Of a stretch of DNA of 64,000 nucleotides, positions 1-11,000 are shown in pieces (the first letter of the stretch is position 1; every line of letters starts with the position of its first letter). Made by a program: the position numbers and the translations under genes. This DNA comes from Haematococcus lacustris. Its lineage: Eukaryota; Chlorophyta; Chlorophyceae; Chlamydomonadales; Haematococcaceae. A model generated the notes under the pieces. The model saw only the letters and a list, made by a program, of their open reading frames with translations, did no database searches and was not told the origin of the DNA. The stretch lies in contig JASKMD010000016.1 of NCBI GenBank assembly GCA_030144725.1, positions 62,001 through 126,000 of the forward strand, written 5' to 3'.

Positions 1-446
1 CTGGTGCCCTGCACGCCGAGCCTCCCACTCCTCAGAGCTGGAACCGGAAGAGAGAATGCCATACCGGCGCCGGCTAGGCCCCCCTCTGGCTGGCTGGGTA
101 GCTTGCTGCGTGTTGCCTCGCCTCGACCTACACTGAGCCACCCGCTGCCGCTCCTCCCGCCTAGCCCTCCTGTCATACGGGGAGGGGCGCGGAGGTGCCC
201 TCGCGGCGGTGTCAAGCCAGCGGGGAGGCTGACTACCCTGCAGCTCACAGGACCCAACCCGCACCGTGCCGAGCCGGGTGCCCAGCCCGGTAGAGGGACC
301 AAGCTCCTGGGCTGGGAGATGGGCAACTGCGTTAGGCCTCGTGACCTCCGTGCGGCAAGGGGCGGTGGGGGCCGCTATCATGACGGAGAGGAGCATTACA
401 AGAGAGAGAGAGACTAAAGAAAAGAAGAAAAGAGAAGACTACAACA
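1..446 (-). mobile_element. LINE array unit 0 (5' end only, cut by window edge)
   Basis: This is the 5' end of an L1-like LINE unit on the minus strand, containing the start of its first open frame (ATG at about 396) and running off the left edge of the window. It is nearly identical to the equivalent starts at 15,023, 22,099, 26,675 and 30,820. A pyrimidine-rich tract on the coding strand marks the junction with the 3' end of the next unit, showing head-to-tail tandem packing. Confidence 0.75.
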
Positions 447-892
447 AACATGGGTCCCCCATACACGAGTCCCAAGCACCCCACCCCGAAAATAGCGGTC
501 CACACACCCCAAGCAAAGGTCCACACACCCCAAGGAAAACCCCTCCCTAGGACAACGTCAAGACACCCCCCCACACCAACGCCCTCCACCCTAGCTCTAC
601 ACACCTCCCCAGACCCTCCTCACAATACTACTCACACGAGTCTAAGCCCAGCCACACGACCTGAACGCACTAAGCCCCCACCAGCAAACCTACAGCTCAG
701 GCTGGCTCGACGGGGAAGGGGACAGGCCACTGCAAGGAGAGGCGAACCACTAGCTCTCCCCCCCCCTTCCGCCCTGCCCTCCCCAAGCCTAGGCCTCCCT
801 GCTGCCCTCTCCTCCTCCACTCCTCCTGCCCCAACCCTCCCCTCTGCCCCCTCCTGCCCTCCCCTCCGCTCCCTCCTAGCCTGCTTGGCAAA

Positions 893-1780
893 CTAGCCCC
901 CCGACACCTCGGGCCACAGCTGATCGAAGTGGGCAGCGTCCAGCTCCGGTTCCTTGCCCTTGAACCAGGTGGAGGGCACAGCGCCGCAGAGGCCCACGCG
1001 GATGTCCCTCCCCACCCGATGCCAGTCACGCTTGACGGCCGTGGCGAGGGTGGAGATGATCTCCTCCACGACCCGCCTCGCCACCTGTTGTGGCTGTAGG
1101 GCTGTAGCGGCTCCTGAGCTGCGGAGGCGCCAAACTGCGCCCAGGTAGGCCACGCGCAGCCGCAGCCACAGTAGGCTGTCAGGGGGCTGGAAGGGGGGGG
1201 CCTCGCCGCGGGTGGGGCGCCCACTGAGGAGCAGCATGGCGTCGCCTGAGGGGGGGCGGGTGCCTGTGAGGCGGCCGTACACGTCCAGCACCCACTCCCA
1301 GGCTGGGACCACGGCGGAGCAGGTCAGGAAGGCGTGGGTGAGAGTCTCCAGGTGCCCCGGCTGGCAGAAGCGGCAGGTGGACGAGCCCGGGGCAGCCGCC
1401 TCCTTGAGGATGTGGCCCCACAAGGCCCCCACCATGAGGCTGGCGTGAAGCACTCGCCAGGCCACGATGACATGCTCCCGACAGGGGGGTGAGGGCATGA
1501 GCAGGGGGGTGCGCCGCATCACAAACCCCACCCCTAACCCAACCCTCATGCACTCCCACTCCGGCTGTGGAGGCTGCAAGCGGTCCACCATGCCCTGCCA
1601 GGGCTCGGGGCGGCAAGCCCGGACCAGATCCGCAGCCCAGCGGGCCTCCCCCTCTAGCTGGGGGCTGTGGAGGGCCTCCCTCACGTGGCGGACGTGGGTC
1701 CAACCCTGCTCAGCTGCTGCCTCCCTTGCTGCTGGGTTCATGCGGACATGCGCGTTGTACCACAGCGGCTCCGCCAGCAC
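893..1780 (-). pseudogene. LINE ORF2 C-terminal part (zf-RVT region), unit 1
   Basis: This 295-codon open segment corresponds to the C-terminal third of an L1-like ORF2 product. It carries a zinc-binding cluster with Cys-x2-Cys followed by His and Cys (CRFCQPGH...FLTC), as in zf-RVT domains after plant and algal LINE reverse transcriptases, then a Trp/Leu-rich tail. It is not a free gene: there is no independent start context, and the upstream reverse-transcriptase palm that should precede it is missing in every copy of the array. The segment is almost identical to 27,171-28,058. Confidence 0.7.
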
Positions 1781-1805
1781 CGAGAAGAAGGATTGGCCAG
1801 CGGGG

Positions 1806-2782
1806 TCACCGCACGGAACAGCTTGAGCTCAGCCAGTGCCGGTACGTGAGCTTGCAGCCGCGGGCTGATGCCTCGCGAGGGGGGGGCGGTGGGGTCGGTG
1901 ATGACCCACGTGCTGAGGCCGTAGGAGGGGTCTGCCAGCAGGCTGTGGGTGAGAGGCTCGGCTTGCCAGCCTTGGGCACGAGGGTGATGATGCCTGTCAG
2001 GAACTCAGCCAGAGGGGTAGGGTCAGCAGTGTCTGCCAGGGCCTCTTGCAACATGGCCCGCAGCGGCCGCCCCAGCTCCACCCACAGCCGGTCATAGACC
2101 TCCATGGGCAGCCCATCTAGCCCCGGGGCCTTGCTGTGCGCGCAGCCCTGCTGAGCCCAGCCCAGCTCCTCTTTTGACAGCATAGGGCTGCCATCGGGGC
2201 CCTCGGCAACCCTGGCCTGGGTGGGGGTGAGGTGGAAGGTGAGGCTGCCGAGCAGCGTGGCGCGCGCAGCTGTGTCCACCGGCTTGGCTGCGTAGACTCC
2301 GGTTGGCTTGGCGGCTGAGTAGTGCTGCTGGAAAGCCCTGCACGCTTCACCCCGGACGGCGTGGTAAGGTCTGCTGGCTGACCTGGCTGGCCGGGGAGCT
2401 GGAGAGAGGAGATGAGGGTGGGGGTGTGCGCGGGCTGGTCGCGATGGTAGAAGTAGAAGGAGGAGCGGTCGCCGTAGTACTGGTCGAGGACTGCGCTGGC
2501 CTGCAGGGACTGCTGGGCCCCCTGCTCCCTCGCCCCCACACCCGCCAGGGCTGCGGCCTCTCCCAGGTGCTGCGCCGCCTGCACCTCTGCCTCCCCCTCT
2601 CGCTCCACCCGCACCAGCTGCCGCACGAGGTGAGCCCTGGCCACTGCTGCCGCCTTCTCCCTGCGCTGCTGCAGGTCACGCTACGCGCGGCGCTGGGCCC
2701 GCAGGAAGTGCTGGGCACGCATGGCCATGCCCTGCTTGATGCGGGCCCACCTGGCCCTGTGCCCATCCCTAGGCAGCCCCAG
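1806..2782 (-). pseudogene. LINE ORF2 linker and RT-fingers fragment, unit 1
   Basis: This segment encodes the region between endonuclease and reverse transcriptase (Ala/Arg/Gln-rich, helical) and the first RT motifs: SKAPGLDGLPMEVY and then FLTGIITLVPKAGKP, typical of L1-clade RT fingers. The sequence then passes directly into the C-terminal region; no YxDD catalytic box is present. Compared with the copies at 24,470 and 28,615, a 4-base loss near 2,347 shifts the frame. The segment ends at the MITE insertion. The product cannot be a working polymerase. Confidence 0.7.
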
Positions 2783-3058
2783 CACTCCTACAATTTAGTC
2801 CCTGCGTTTGTCCCTGCGTTCTTTCGACCTTGTCCGATCGGGCTGTAATTTTGATAGATGGTAGTTTGCAGAAAATAAAACACTTTTTCAGAAAAAATAT
2901 TTTGAAAAAATCAGAGGCGGCTGCGCTGTGGCCCTGGGGCGTAGGTGCAGGGATAAGTGCAGGGATAGGTTGAAAACTACCATCTATCAAATTTTCAGCC
3001 CGATCGGACAAGGTCGGTAGAACGCAGGGACAAACGCAGGGACTAAATTGTAGGAGTG
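2783..3058. mobile_element. 276-bp CACTA-like MITE with 2-bp AG target duplication
   Basis: The ends are inverted repeats: CACTCCTACAATTTAGTCCC at the left and its complement ending GGAGTG at the right. A longer inverted match (GATCGGACAAGGTC, ACTACCATCTATCAAA) continues inside, so most of the element can fold on itself. It is flanked by AG on both sides, and removing it rebuilds the uninterrupted LINE sequence found at 24,918. There is no coding capacity. The CACTC terminus and the 2-bp duplication match the two larger elements in this window, so it is probably mobilised by the same kind of transposase. Confidence 0.85.
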
Positions 3059-3269
3059 AGCTGACTCGCAGCCTCGTGGTGTAGGGCCTCCGCCTTTAGG
3101 AAGTCACTCGTGTAAAAGATGCCACTATTAGTGCCACCTAAGGGTACTTTTTTTTTAGCTGGCTGGCTTCTATTGTCCATTTGCAAGCCAACGCACTTGA
3201 AAAAAAAATCATATCTCAGTGGTTGATGAGATACCGTGTGCCTGTCATTCAGTGCTGAATGCCTAGGCT

Positions 3270-4720
3270 TAGTGCCTATCAGTACTTACTGCTTGTCACT
3301 ACTGACTGCTTATCAGTACTGAATCCTTGTCAGTACTGACTACTTGTCAGTACTGACTGCTTGTCAGTACTGAATACTTGTCAGTACTGAATGACCGTGA
3401 TTTTTGACTTTTTGATACATATTGCTTTTCAGTACTGAATGACGGTAACGTTTGCCAGATGGCCTGTCAGTACATACAGTCTTTCAGTGAACGCCTGTCA
3501 GTACCGACCCATTTATTACTGTATGTTTGTAGGGCTAGGGCTAGTGATGGGCTGGGGCTAGGGCTAAGCAAGGGTTAAGGTAAAAGTTAGGGTTAGGGCA
3601 AGTGACGGGCTATGGCTAGGCTAGGGTTAGGGCTAGACTAAGGGATAATACGAGCGTGGGTTAAGATAAGGGTTGAGGCTGGGCTTAGGGACAATGTGAG
3701 GGTGGGTTAAGGTTAGGGCTAGGGATACGGTCAAGGCCAGGGCTAGGGCTAGGACTACGGAATGGATTGGTAATGAATATCTATTACACAGATAGTACGG
3801 AACAGAACTGGATGGCGCAGAATACTTACAAAGTGTTCCTTACAGAACACTAACAACCATTCAGCACTAACAACCATTCATTACTGACCATTAGTAAGCA
3901 TTTACAACCATAACAGCTCTGACAATATTCAGTCAGCACCGACAATCATAAGCACTGATAACTAGTTAGCACTGACAATATTCAGTTCTAACAATTACCA
4001 GCACTTGTATTTATCAGCGCTGACAACTATCATAGCTGACATTTATGAGCACTGACAACTAGTCAGCCCTGAAAATTATCAGAGTTGACAATTATCAGCA
4101 CTGACAACTAATCAGCACTGACAATATTCAGCACTGACAGTTTCAGCACTGGCAAATTATCAGCACTGGCAATTATCAGCACTGACAATTATCAGCACTG
4201 ACAGATAGTCAGCACTGACACCTAGTCAGCACTGACAACTAGTCTGCACTGACAGCTAGTTAGCACTGACAGCCAGTCAGCACTGTCAGCCAGTCAGTAC
4301 TGACAGCCAGTCAGCACTGACAGCCAGTCAGCACTGACAGCCAGTCAGCACTGACAGCCAGTCAGCACTGACAGCCATCAGCACTGACAACTAGTCAGCA
4401 CTGACACCTAGTCAGCACTGTCAGCCAGTCAGCACTGTCAGCTAGTCAGCACTGACAGCCAATCAGCACTGACAGCCAGTCAGCACTGTCAGCCAGTCAG
4501 CACTGTCAGCTAGTCAGCACTGACAGCCAGTCAGCACGGACAACTAGTCAGCACTGACAGCTAGTCAGCACGGACAGCTAGTCAGCACGGACAGCTAGTC
4601 AGCACTGACAGCTAGTCAGCACGGACAGCTAGTCAGCACTGACAGCTAGTCAGCACTGACAGCCAGTCAGCACTGACAGCCAGTCAGCACTGTCAGCCAG
4701 TCAGCACTGACAGCCAGCAC
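3270..4720. repeat. Left subterminal minisatellite (GTCAGCACTGAC type)
   Basis: The sequence starts with spaced GTCAGTACTGAC-like palindromes (3,280-3,500), passes through a degenerate telomere-like stretch, and becomes a regular array from about 3,860. From about 4,230 the unit is 17 bp (CAGTCAGCACTGACAGC) with occasional single-base variants. The core is close to a perfect palindrome. Position just inside the element end suggests transposase- or accessory-protein binding sites, as in the shorter subterminal repeats of plant CACTA elements. Confidence 0.85.
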
Positions 4721-4929
4721 AGGGGGGGGCAGCAGCAGCAGCATCAGGGGGGGCAGCAGCAGGGGGTCAACAGAAGTAGCAGGGGGGCCAGCAGCAGCAG
4801 TAGGGGGGGCGGCAGCAGTAGAAGGGGAGGGGCAACAGCGGCGGCAGCAGGGGGGGCAGCAGCATCTGTGGCAGCAACATCCATGGCAGCAGCATCCGTG
4901 GCAGCAACATACGTGCCAGCAGCAGCAGC

Positions 4930-7900
4930 AAGGCAAGTGGTACTCTTACTCAAGTGCATGGAAACCTGTCTACCTGGCAATCACAAGTCGCATGCCAATG
5001 GCATTTACCTTGCAAGGGCGGCGGAGGGAGTATGCCATGTTTCATTGTATATGCTCCAACTGCCTCCTACTGCATGCAACCAACGGGCAGCTAAGGATGA
5101 GCAATCACAGTAACGACGACATGCCTAACAGGAGGCAACAGATCACATGCAATGGCAGACAGGAAGGAAGGCAGGTAGGGGGCTAACCACTCACCGGAGC
5201 AAAGGAGAGCGATGTAATCGTGTGGAGTACGAATGTGCACTAAGGAGTTTAACATGTGCTTCTGGCGCTCCTGTCCTAGGACGAGGATGGGAAATTACAC
5301 ATGTGAGGGGAGGGGATGGGAAGGCTTGAGGCTGGCAGGCTTGAGGCGGGTGGAGGATGAGTTGGGGAGGGGTGGTTGTGTAGGGGAAGGAAAGGGGAGC
5401 GAGGGAGCGAAGGGAGGGAGCGAAGGGAGGGAGCGAGGGCTGGCCACTCACCGCTTGCTCCGTGCTCTTCTGTGCTCCTCCATGCTTCATCCCAGTTTGC
5501 TCTTACCTTTGTAGTGGGCCGGGCTGCAATGGGGAGGGTACAGGGTGGTGAAGGTGGGGGAGGGTAGGGAGAGAGGGGAGGGGAGGGAGGGGCGGGGGGG
5601 GGGGACAGGGAAGGGGAGTGAAGGAGGAAGGAGGGTAAAGGAATGTGTAGGGGACCTGCGAAACAAAGGGTGACAAGTTGTCAAGGGAGGAGCAATGTAT
5701 GGTGGGTACAAGATGCACTCACCAACAGAGGATGTAGATGTAGGAGCTGATGTGGGAGGACAGGCTCGGAGATGGTGGTTTCGACATGTCAAAGGCATAG
5801 AGGTGGGTCAAAGTAGACTACGTCGCTAGCTCGTTGCGTGGGCTGCGTGGCTGAGCGTGCGAGGTATTGCGTTGCAATCTCGAGGCTGGTTGCTACGTCT
5901 GCAAGGTCTGCCAGGCAGCTGCTAGCTGCGTGCAAGAGTGGTTGCGAAGCACCGTGCATTGCGTTGCGTTGCGATGTATTGCGTTGCGATCTCGAGGGTG
6001 GCTGCTACGTCTGCTAGATCTACTAGGCTAGCTGCTGCTAGCTGCGTGCGAGAGGGGCTGCGAAGTACTCTGCTACGTGGCTGCAAAATGGCTGGGAGGC
6101 TAGCCGCTGAGATGTGGCTGGTTGGCTGCAGTGTGGCTGCCTGGCTGCGATGTGGCATGCGAAAGTGGCTGCCTGGCTGCGATGTTGTTTCTCTTGAAGA
6201 GGTCGGTTTTAGAGCTTGGCGCCCACTTGGCTACTTACCTTAACGTTAACGAGCACCGACGCTAGACGTTGTGTACAGGGCACTGAGTTTAGTTTTTCAT
6301 ATTTCTGACTTGCATGCCGATTTGCAGGCTCGTGCCGCCCCACCCCGCTTTGCCCTCTACTCAGACTCAGCCGAACTGTCCTCAATTCGCGGCACGCTTC
6401 TAGGGGGCAACGCGGCCACCAAGCCATGCAACCAACGTTCGGCCTTGCCGACAACCCCACAGCCACGCGGACAGCCTTGCAAATGTGAGCCCCCGACATA
6501 GCTAGCACCTTAGTAGCAAGATCTCACGTCCCGCCTCGAAGACAGCCAAGAGCGCACAACCTCGCGACTTATTTAGCATGCAACATAGTCACGCAGCGCT
6601 ACGCAACCGTAGCGGTCATTTTATTGGCTCTTGCTACTAGCCTCTTGCTTCCAGCTTCCGTTGCTCTCAGCCAAAACCCTCCCATGCCCCTTGTTTGTTG
6701 CAGGTCTGACCCCTCTCTCACTCACCAGCCTAAAGCCTGGGGCGGGAGCCAAGAGCAACAGCAACAACCAGCATGAGGAGACGGGGGAGGAGGTTGAGTC
6801 AGCCCTCGCACATCGCACCTCACATTCGCAGCAGTGGCAGCAGTGGCGCATTACTTGCATGTTGCTATGCAACCAATAGCATATCCATCCTCCCTTTCCC
6901 CATCCCACCACCTCCCTACCCATCTCTCCCAAGCTGATGCCTCCCCTCCCGCTCCCCCTTCTGCCATTCCCCCCTTCCGCCTTGAGACCCCTGCTGCCCT
7001 CCTCCCCTTCTCCCAGCCCCTTCCCTCCCCATCGCAGCCCCTGTCTTGGGCATGCACTACCTCCCAAGCCATCATTAGCTCCCTCTCCCTCACTATCATC
7101 GTCCCTCTCCCTCCCCCTTTCCCCACGGAGAAGCGTCACACAGTCAAGAATGGTCACACACCCCTACACCAGCAAATGGTAACCTCAGCCCCCAGCTAAC
7201 CTTGCAGTTATGTGCCTCTATGTACCCAGTCTAAACGCTTGCATGCCCCTTGTTTGTTGCAGGATCAATAGTCACACCCTTCACCCTCTGCCCCGCCACA
7301 CTTCCCTCACCCTACTAACCTCCCCCCACCTGCACTATGATGCAACCCCCTCCCTACCTACCTACCGTGAAGCCTGGAGATGGCCCCCCACCCCCCTAAA
7401 CCCCCCACCCCCCTAAACCTCCCAAGCCATCAGTAGCAGTCAGGAGCCCAGGAGGTATAGCGACTAGACAGACTAGACAGGAGGTATCGCGACAGGACTA
7501 GCGCTAGCATAGGCTACTACAACCATACTCCCCACCCCATCGTGGTCATAGCACTTTGATCCATGCAGGTGCAACATGGTGTGCGTTAAGGCAGGCTATG
7601 AGGCAGGTTGTGCATGGAGCGAGAAGCCATGAGTCGACTGTTATGTGGTATTGCGACGATGCAACCCCTGTATACTTGCAGCCATGAGCAGCAGCCAAGT
7701 GCAGCCAGGAGCAGCGGCCAACAAACAGCCAAGGGGAACAGCCAAGATGTGCAGCAAGGAGGCTCATCTAGGAGCCGCCGCCATAAGTCATACGGCGCAG
7801 CTACCTAGGTGGCGCATGACGTGAGCAGCTACCATGAGGCAGGTGGTGCATGACGTGTGCAGCCAGAAGTCAGCTGCTGTGTGGTAGCTGAAGGGTGGCG

Positions 7901-8090
7901 TCAGCAACCAGGAGCTTGGAGCCCAGCCTAGCTATGTTGTTACTTTGTGGTTCTGGTGGCAGTCACCTCGTTGTGTGTTGTATTGTCCCCTTGTTGTGTT
8001 GTTGTTGTTGTTGTCGCCTTTCTTTCAAGACATGTGCTTAACATCCCCGTGAAGTGGTGGTGCATCATGCAGGTGTTTAGCAATCCATAA
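4930..8090. other. Internal non-coding region of the CACTA-like element
   Basis: About 3.1 kb without a supportable gene. It includes repeats of GCGTTGC/CTGGCTGCGATGTG (5,820-6,200), pyrimidine-rich CCCTCC stretches (6,880-7,420), and two TTGTTTGTTGCAGG motifs followed by purine-poor sequence (6,690 and 7,250). The latter motif recurs near 33,125 in another element, so it is a family-specific module rather than a gene. Short open frames here are low-complexity and lack start or splice context. Confidence 0.6.
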
Positions 8091-11000
8091 GTTAGTAAGT
8101 CAACATAGTTAGTTAGTTTAGTAAGTCAGCACTAAAAGTTAGTCGGTCAGCATTAAAAGTTAGTTAGTCAGCACTGACATTTAGGTAGTCAGCGCTGACA
8201 GTGGGTCAGTCAGTACTGACAGTGGGTCAGTACTGACAATGACAATGACAGTGGGTCAGTCAGCATAGAATGTAGCTAGTCAGCACTGAAAGTTAGGTAG
8301 TCAGCACTGAAAGTTAGTGAGTTAAGTCAGTCAGCACTGAAAGTTAGGTAGTCAGCACTGAAAGTTAGTCAGTCAGCACTGAAAATAAGGTAGTCAGCAC
8401 TGTAAGTTAGTCAGTCAGCACTGAGAATTAGGTAGTCGACAATGAAAGTTAGTGCGTTAAGTAAGTCAGCTCTGAAAGTTAGTCAGTCAGCACTGAAAGG
8501 TAGTCAGTCAGCATTGACAGTTAGGTAGTCAGCACTGACAATGGGTCGGTCAGCACTGACAGTGGGTCAGTCAGCACTGACAATGGGTCGGTCAGCACTG
8601 AAAGTTAGGTAGTCAGCACTGAAAGTTAGGTAGTCAGCACTGAAAGTGGCTCAGTCAGCACTGACTGTTAGGTAGTCAGCACTGAAAATTAGCCAGTCAG
8701 CACTGACAGCTAGTGAGTCAGCACTGAAAACTAGCCAGTCAGCACTGAATATCAAAGAGTCAGCACTGACAAAAAGTATGTCAGCACTGTAAGTAAGGTA
8801 GTCAGCACTGACAGCTGGTCAGTCAGCACTGCATAATAACCAGTCAGCACTGAATATAAATCAGTCAGCACTGACAATGGGTCAGTCAGCACTGAATAAT
8901 AACCAGTCAGCACTGAATATTAAAGAGTCAGCACTGACAAAAAGTCTGTCAGCACTGTAAGTAAGATAGTCAGCACTGACAACTGGTCAGTCAGCACTGC
9001 ATAATAACCAGTCAGCACTGAATATAAATCAGTCAGCACTGACAATGGGTCCGTCAGCACTGAATAATAACCAGTCAGCACTGAATATTAAAGAGTCAGC
9101 ACTGACAAAAAGTCTGTCAGCACTGTAAGTAAGATAGTCAGCACTGACAACTGGTCAGTCAGCACTGCATAATAACCAGTCAGCACTGAATATAAATCAG
9201 TCAGCACTGACAATGGGTCAGTCAGCACTGAATTTAATCAATCAGCACTGACAATGGGTCAGTCAGCACTGAATATTAATCAGTCAGCACTGAAAGTGGG
9301 TTTGTCAGCACTGATAATGGGTCATTCAGCACTGAAGGTGGGTCATTCAGCACTGTAAATTAGGTAGTCAGCACTGAAAGTTAGTAAGTCAGCACTGCAA
9401 GTGGGTCAGTCAGCACTGACTTGGGGGTCTGTCAGTACTGACAACTCTGTATCTCCTCAGCCCGATTTTTCCTCGATTTTAGGTTTTCACCATAACTCTT
9501 ACAATGTTGTAAAAATGCTATGTGCCAAGTTTCATGTCAAAATATTGAACTTTGCGTGTGCTAGTTTCTACGAGTGGTCCTTGAGGCAGTCCAGCAGGTC
9601 AGGGTGTCGAGGTGGGCGGGGTGCAGCTGCCATGGAGCGGGGACGGTGAGAGGCAGGTCGGGGGGGCACACTGCCACTGACACGGGCCTGTGGTCGGTGG
9701 GCACTGGCAGCACCCCCTGGATGGCGCTGTCCATGTGCCATTGCACCAGCTCCTCCGAGATGTACCACCGGTCGAGGCGCGCACCCGTCTGCCAACGCTT
9801 GCTGAAGTGGGTGAGGTCTCTCTTGGAGGGGTGCAGATGCTGAGATGTGGCTGGTTGGCTGCAGTGTGGCTGCCTGGCTGCGATGTGGCATGCGAAAGTG
9901 GCTGCCTGGCTGCGATGTTGTTTCTCTTGAAGAGGTCGGTTTTAGAGCTTGGCGCCCACTTGGCTACTTACCTTAACGTTAACGAGCACCGACGCTAGAC
10001 GTTGTGTACAGGGCACTGAGTTTAGTTTTTCATATTTCTGACTTGCATGCCGATTTGCAGGCTCGTGCCGCCCCACCCCGCTTTGCCCTCTACTCAGACT
10101 CAGCCGAACTGTCCTCAATTCGTGGCACGCTTCTAGGGGGCAACGCGGCCACCAAGCCATGCAACCAACGTTCGGCCTTGCCGACAACCCCACAGCCACG
10201 CGGACAGCCTTGCAAATGTGAGCCCCCGACATAGCTAGCACCTTAGTAGCAAGATCTCACGTCCCGCCTCGAAGACAGCCAAGAGCGCACAACCTCGCGA
10301 CTTATTTAGCATGCAACATAGTCACGCAGCGCTACGCAACCGTAGCGGTCATTTTATTGGCTCTTGCTACTAGCCTCTTGCTTCCAGCTTCCGTTGCTCT
10401 CAGCCAAAACCCTCCCATGCCCCTTGTTTGTTGCAGGTCTGACCCCTCTCTCACTCACCAGCCTAAAGCCTGGGGCGGGAGCCAAGAGCAACAGCAACAA
10501 CCAGCATGAGGAGACGGGGGAGGAGGTTGAGTCAGCCCTCGCACATCGCACCTCACATTCGCAGCAGTGGCAGCAGTGGCGCATTACTTGCATGTTGCTA
10601 TGCAACCAATAGCATATCCATCCTCCCTTTCCCCATCCCACCACCTCCCTACCCATCTCTCCCAAGCTGATGCCTCCCCTCCCGCTCCCCCTTCTGCCAT
10701 TCCCCCCTTCCGCCTTGAGACCCCTGCTGCCCTCCTCCCCTTCTCCCAGCCCCTTCCCTCCCCATCGCAGCCCCTGTCTTGGGCATGCACTACCTCCCAA
10801 GCCATCATTAGCTCCCTCTCCCTCACTATCATCGTCCCTCTCCCTCCCCCTTTCCCCACGGAGAAGCGTCACACAGTCAAGAATGGTCACACACCCCTAC
10901 ACCAGCAAATGGTAACCTCAGCCCCCAGCTAACCTTGCAGTTATGTGCCTCTATGTACCCAGTCTAAACGCTTGCATGCCCCTTGTTTGTTGCAGGATCA

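Larger units (their letters stand above)
3105..9576. mobile_element. 6.5-kb non-autonomous CACTA-like element
   Basis: The element begins CACTCGTGTAAAAG and ends CTAGTTTCTACGAGTG, flanked by GT on both sides (3,103-3,104 and 9,577-9,578). The restored LINE sequence AGGAAGTCCTTGAGG matches the intact units, which fixes both boundaries. Inverted identity is limited to about the first 7 bp. Inside both ends lie long tandem arrays based on GTCAGCACTGAC, with degenerate TAGGGC/TTAGGG repeats at 3,525-3,765, a GCAGCA microsatellite near 4,720-4,930, and low-complexity pyrimidine-rich sequence. I recognise no gene in it; the open frames are short and match no family I can name. It is a derivative that depends on transposase from elsewhere. 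Confidence 0.8.

Noticed and set aside
450..900. Plus-strand Pro-rich frame repeated in each LINE unit
   Set aside because: Antisense to the LINE 3' region; it lacks independent support and changes length between copies.
6209..7199. Several open frames of 80-180 codons
   Set aside because: Low-complexity pyrimidine/purine composition, overlapping on both strands, duplicated unchanged at 9,942-10,932, and no recognisable domain.
8090..9440. CRISPR array
   Set aside because: Repeats and spacers are both repetitive, the units are short, and no cas genes occur; it is a transposon subterminal array in a eukaryotic genome.
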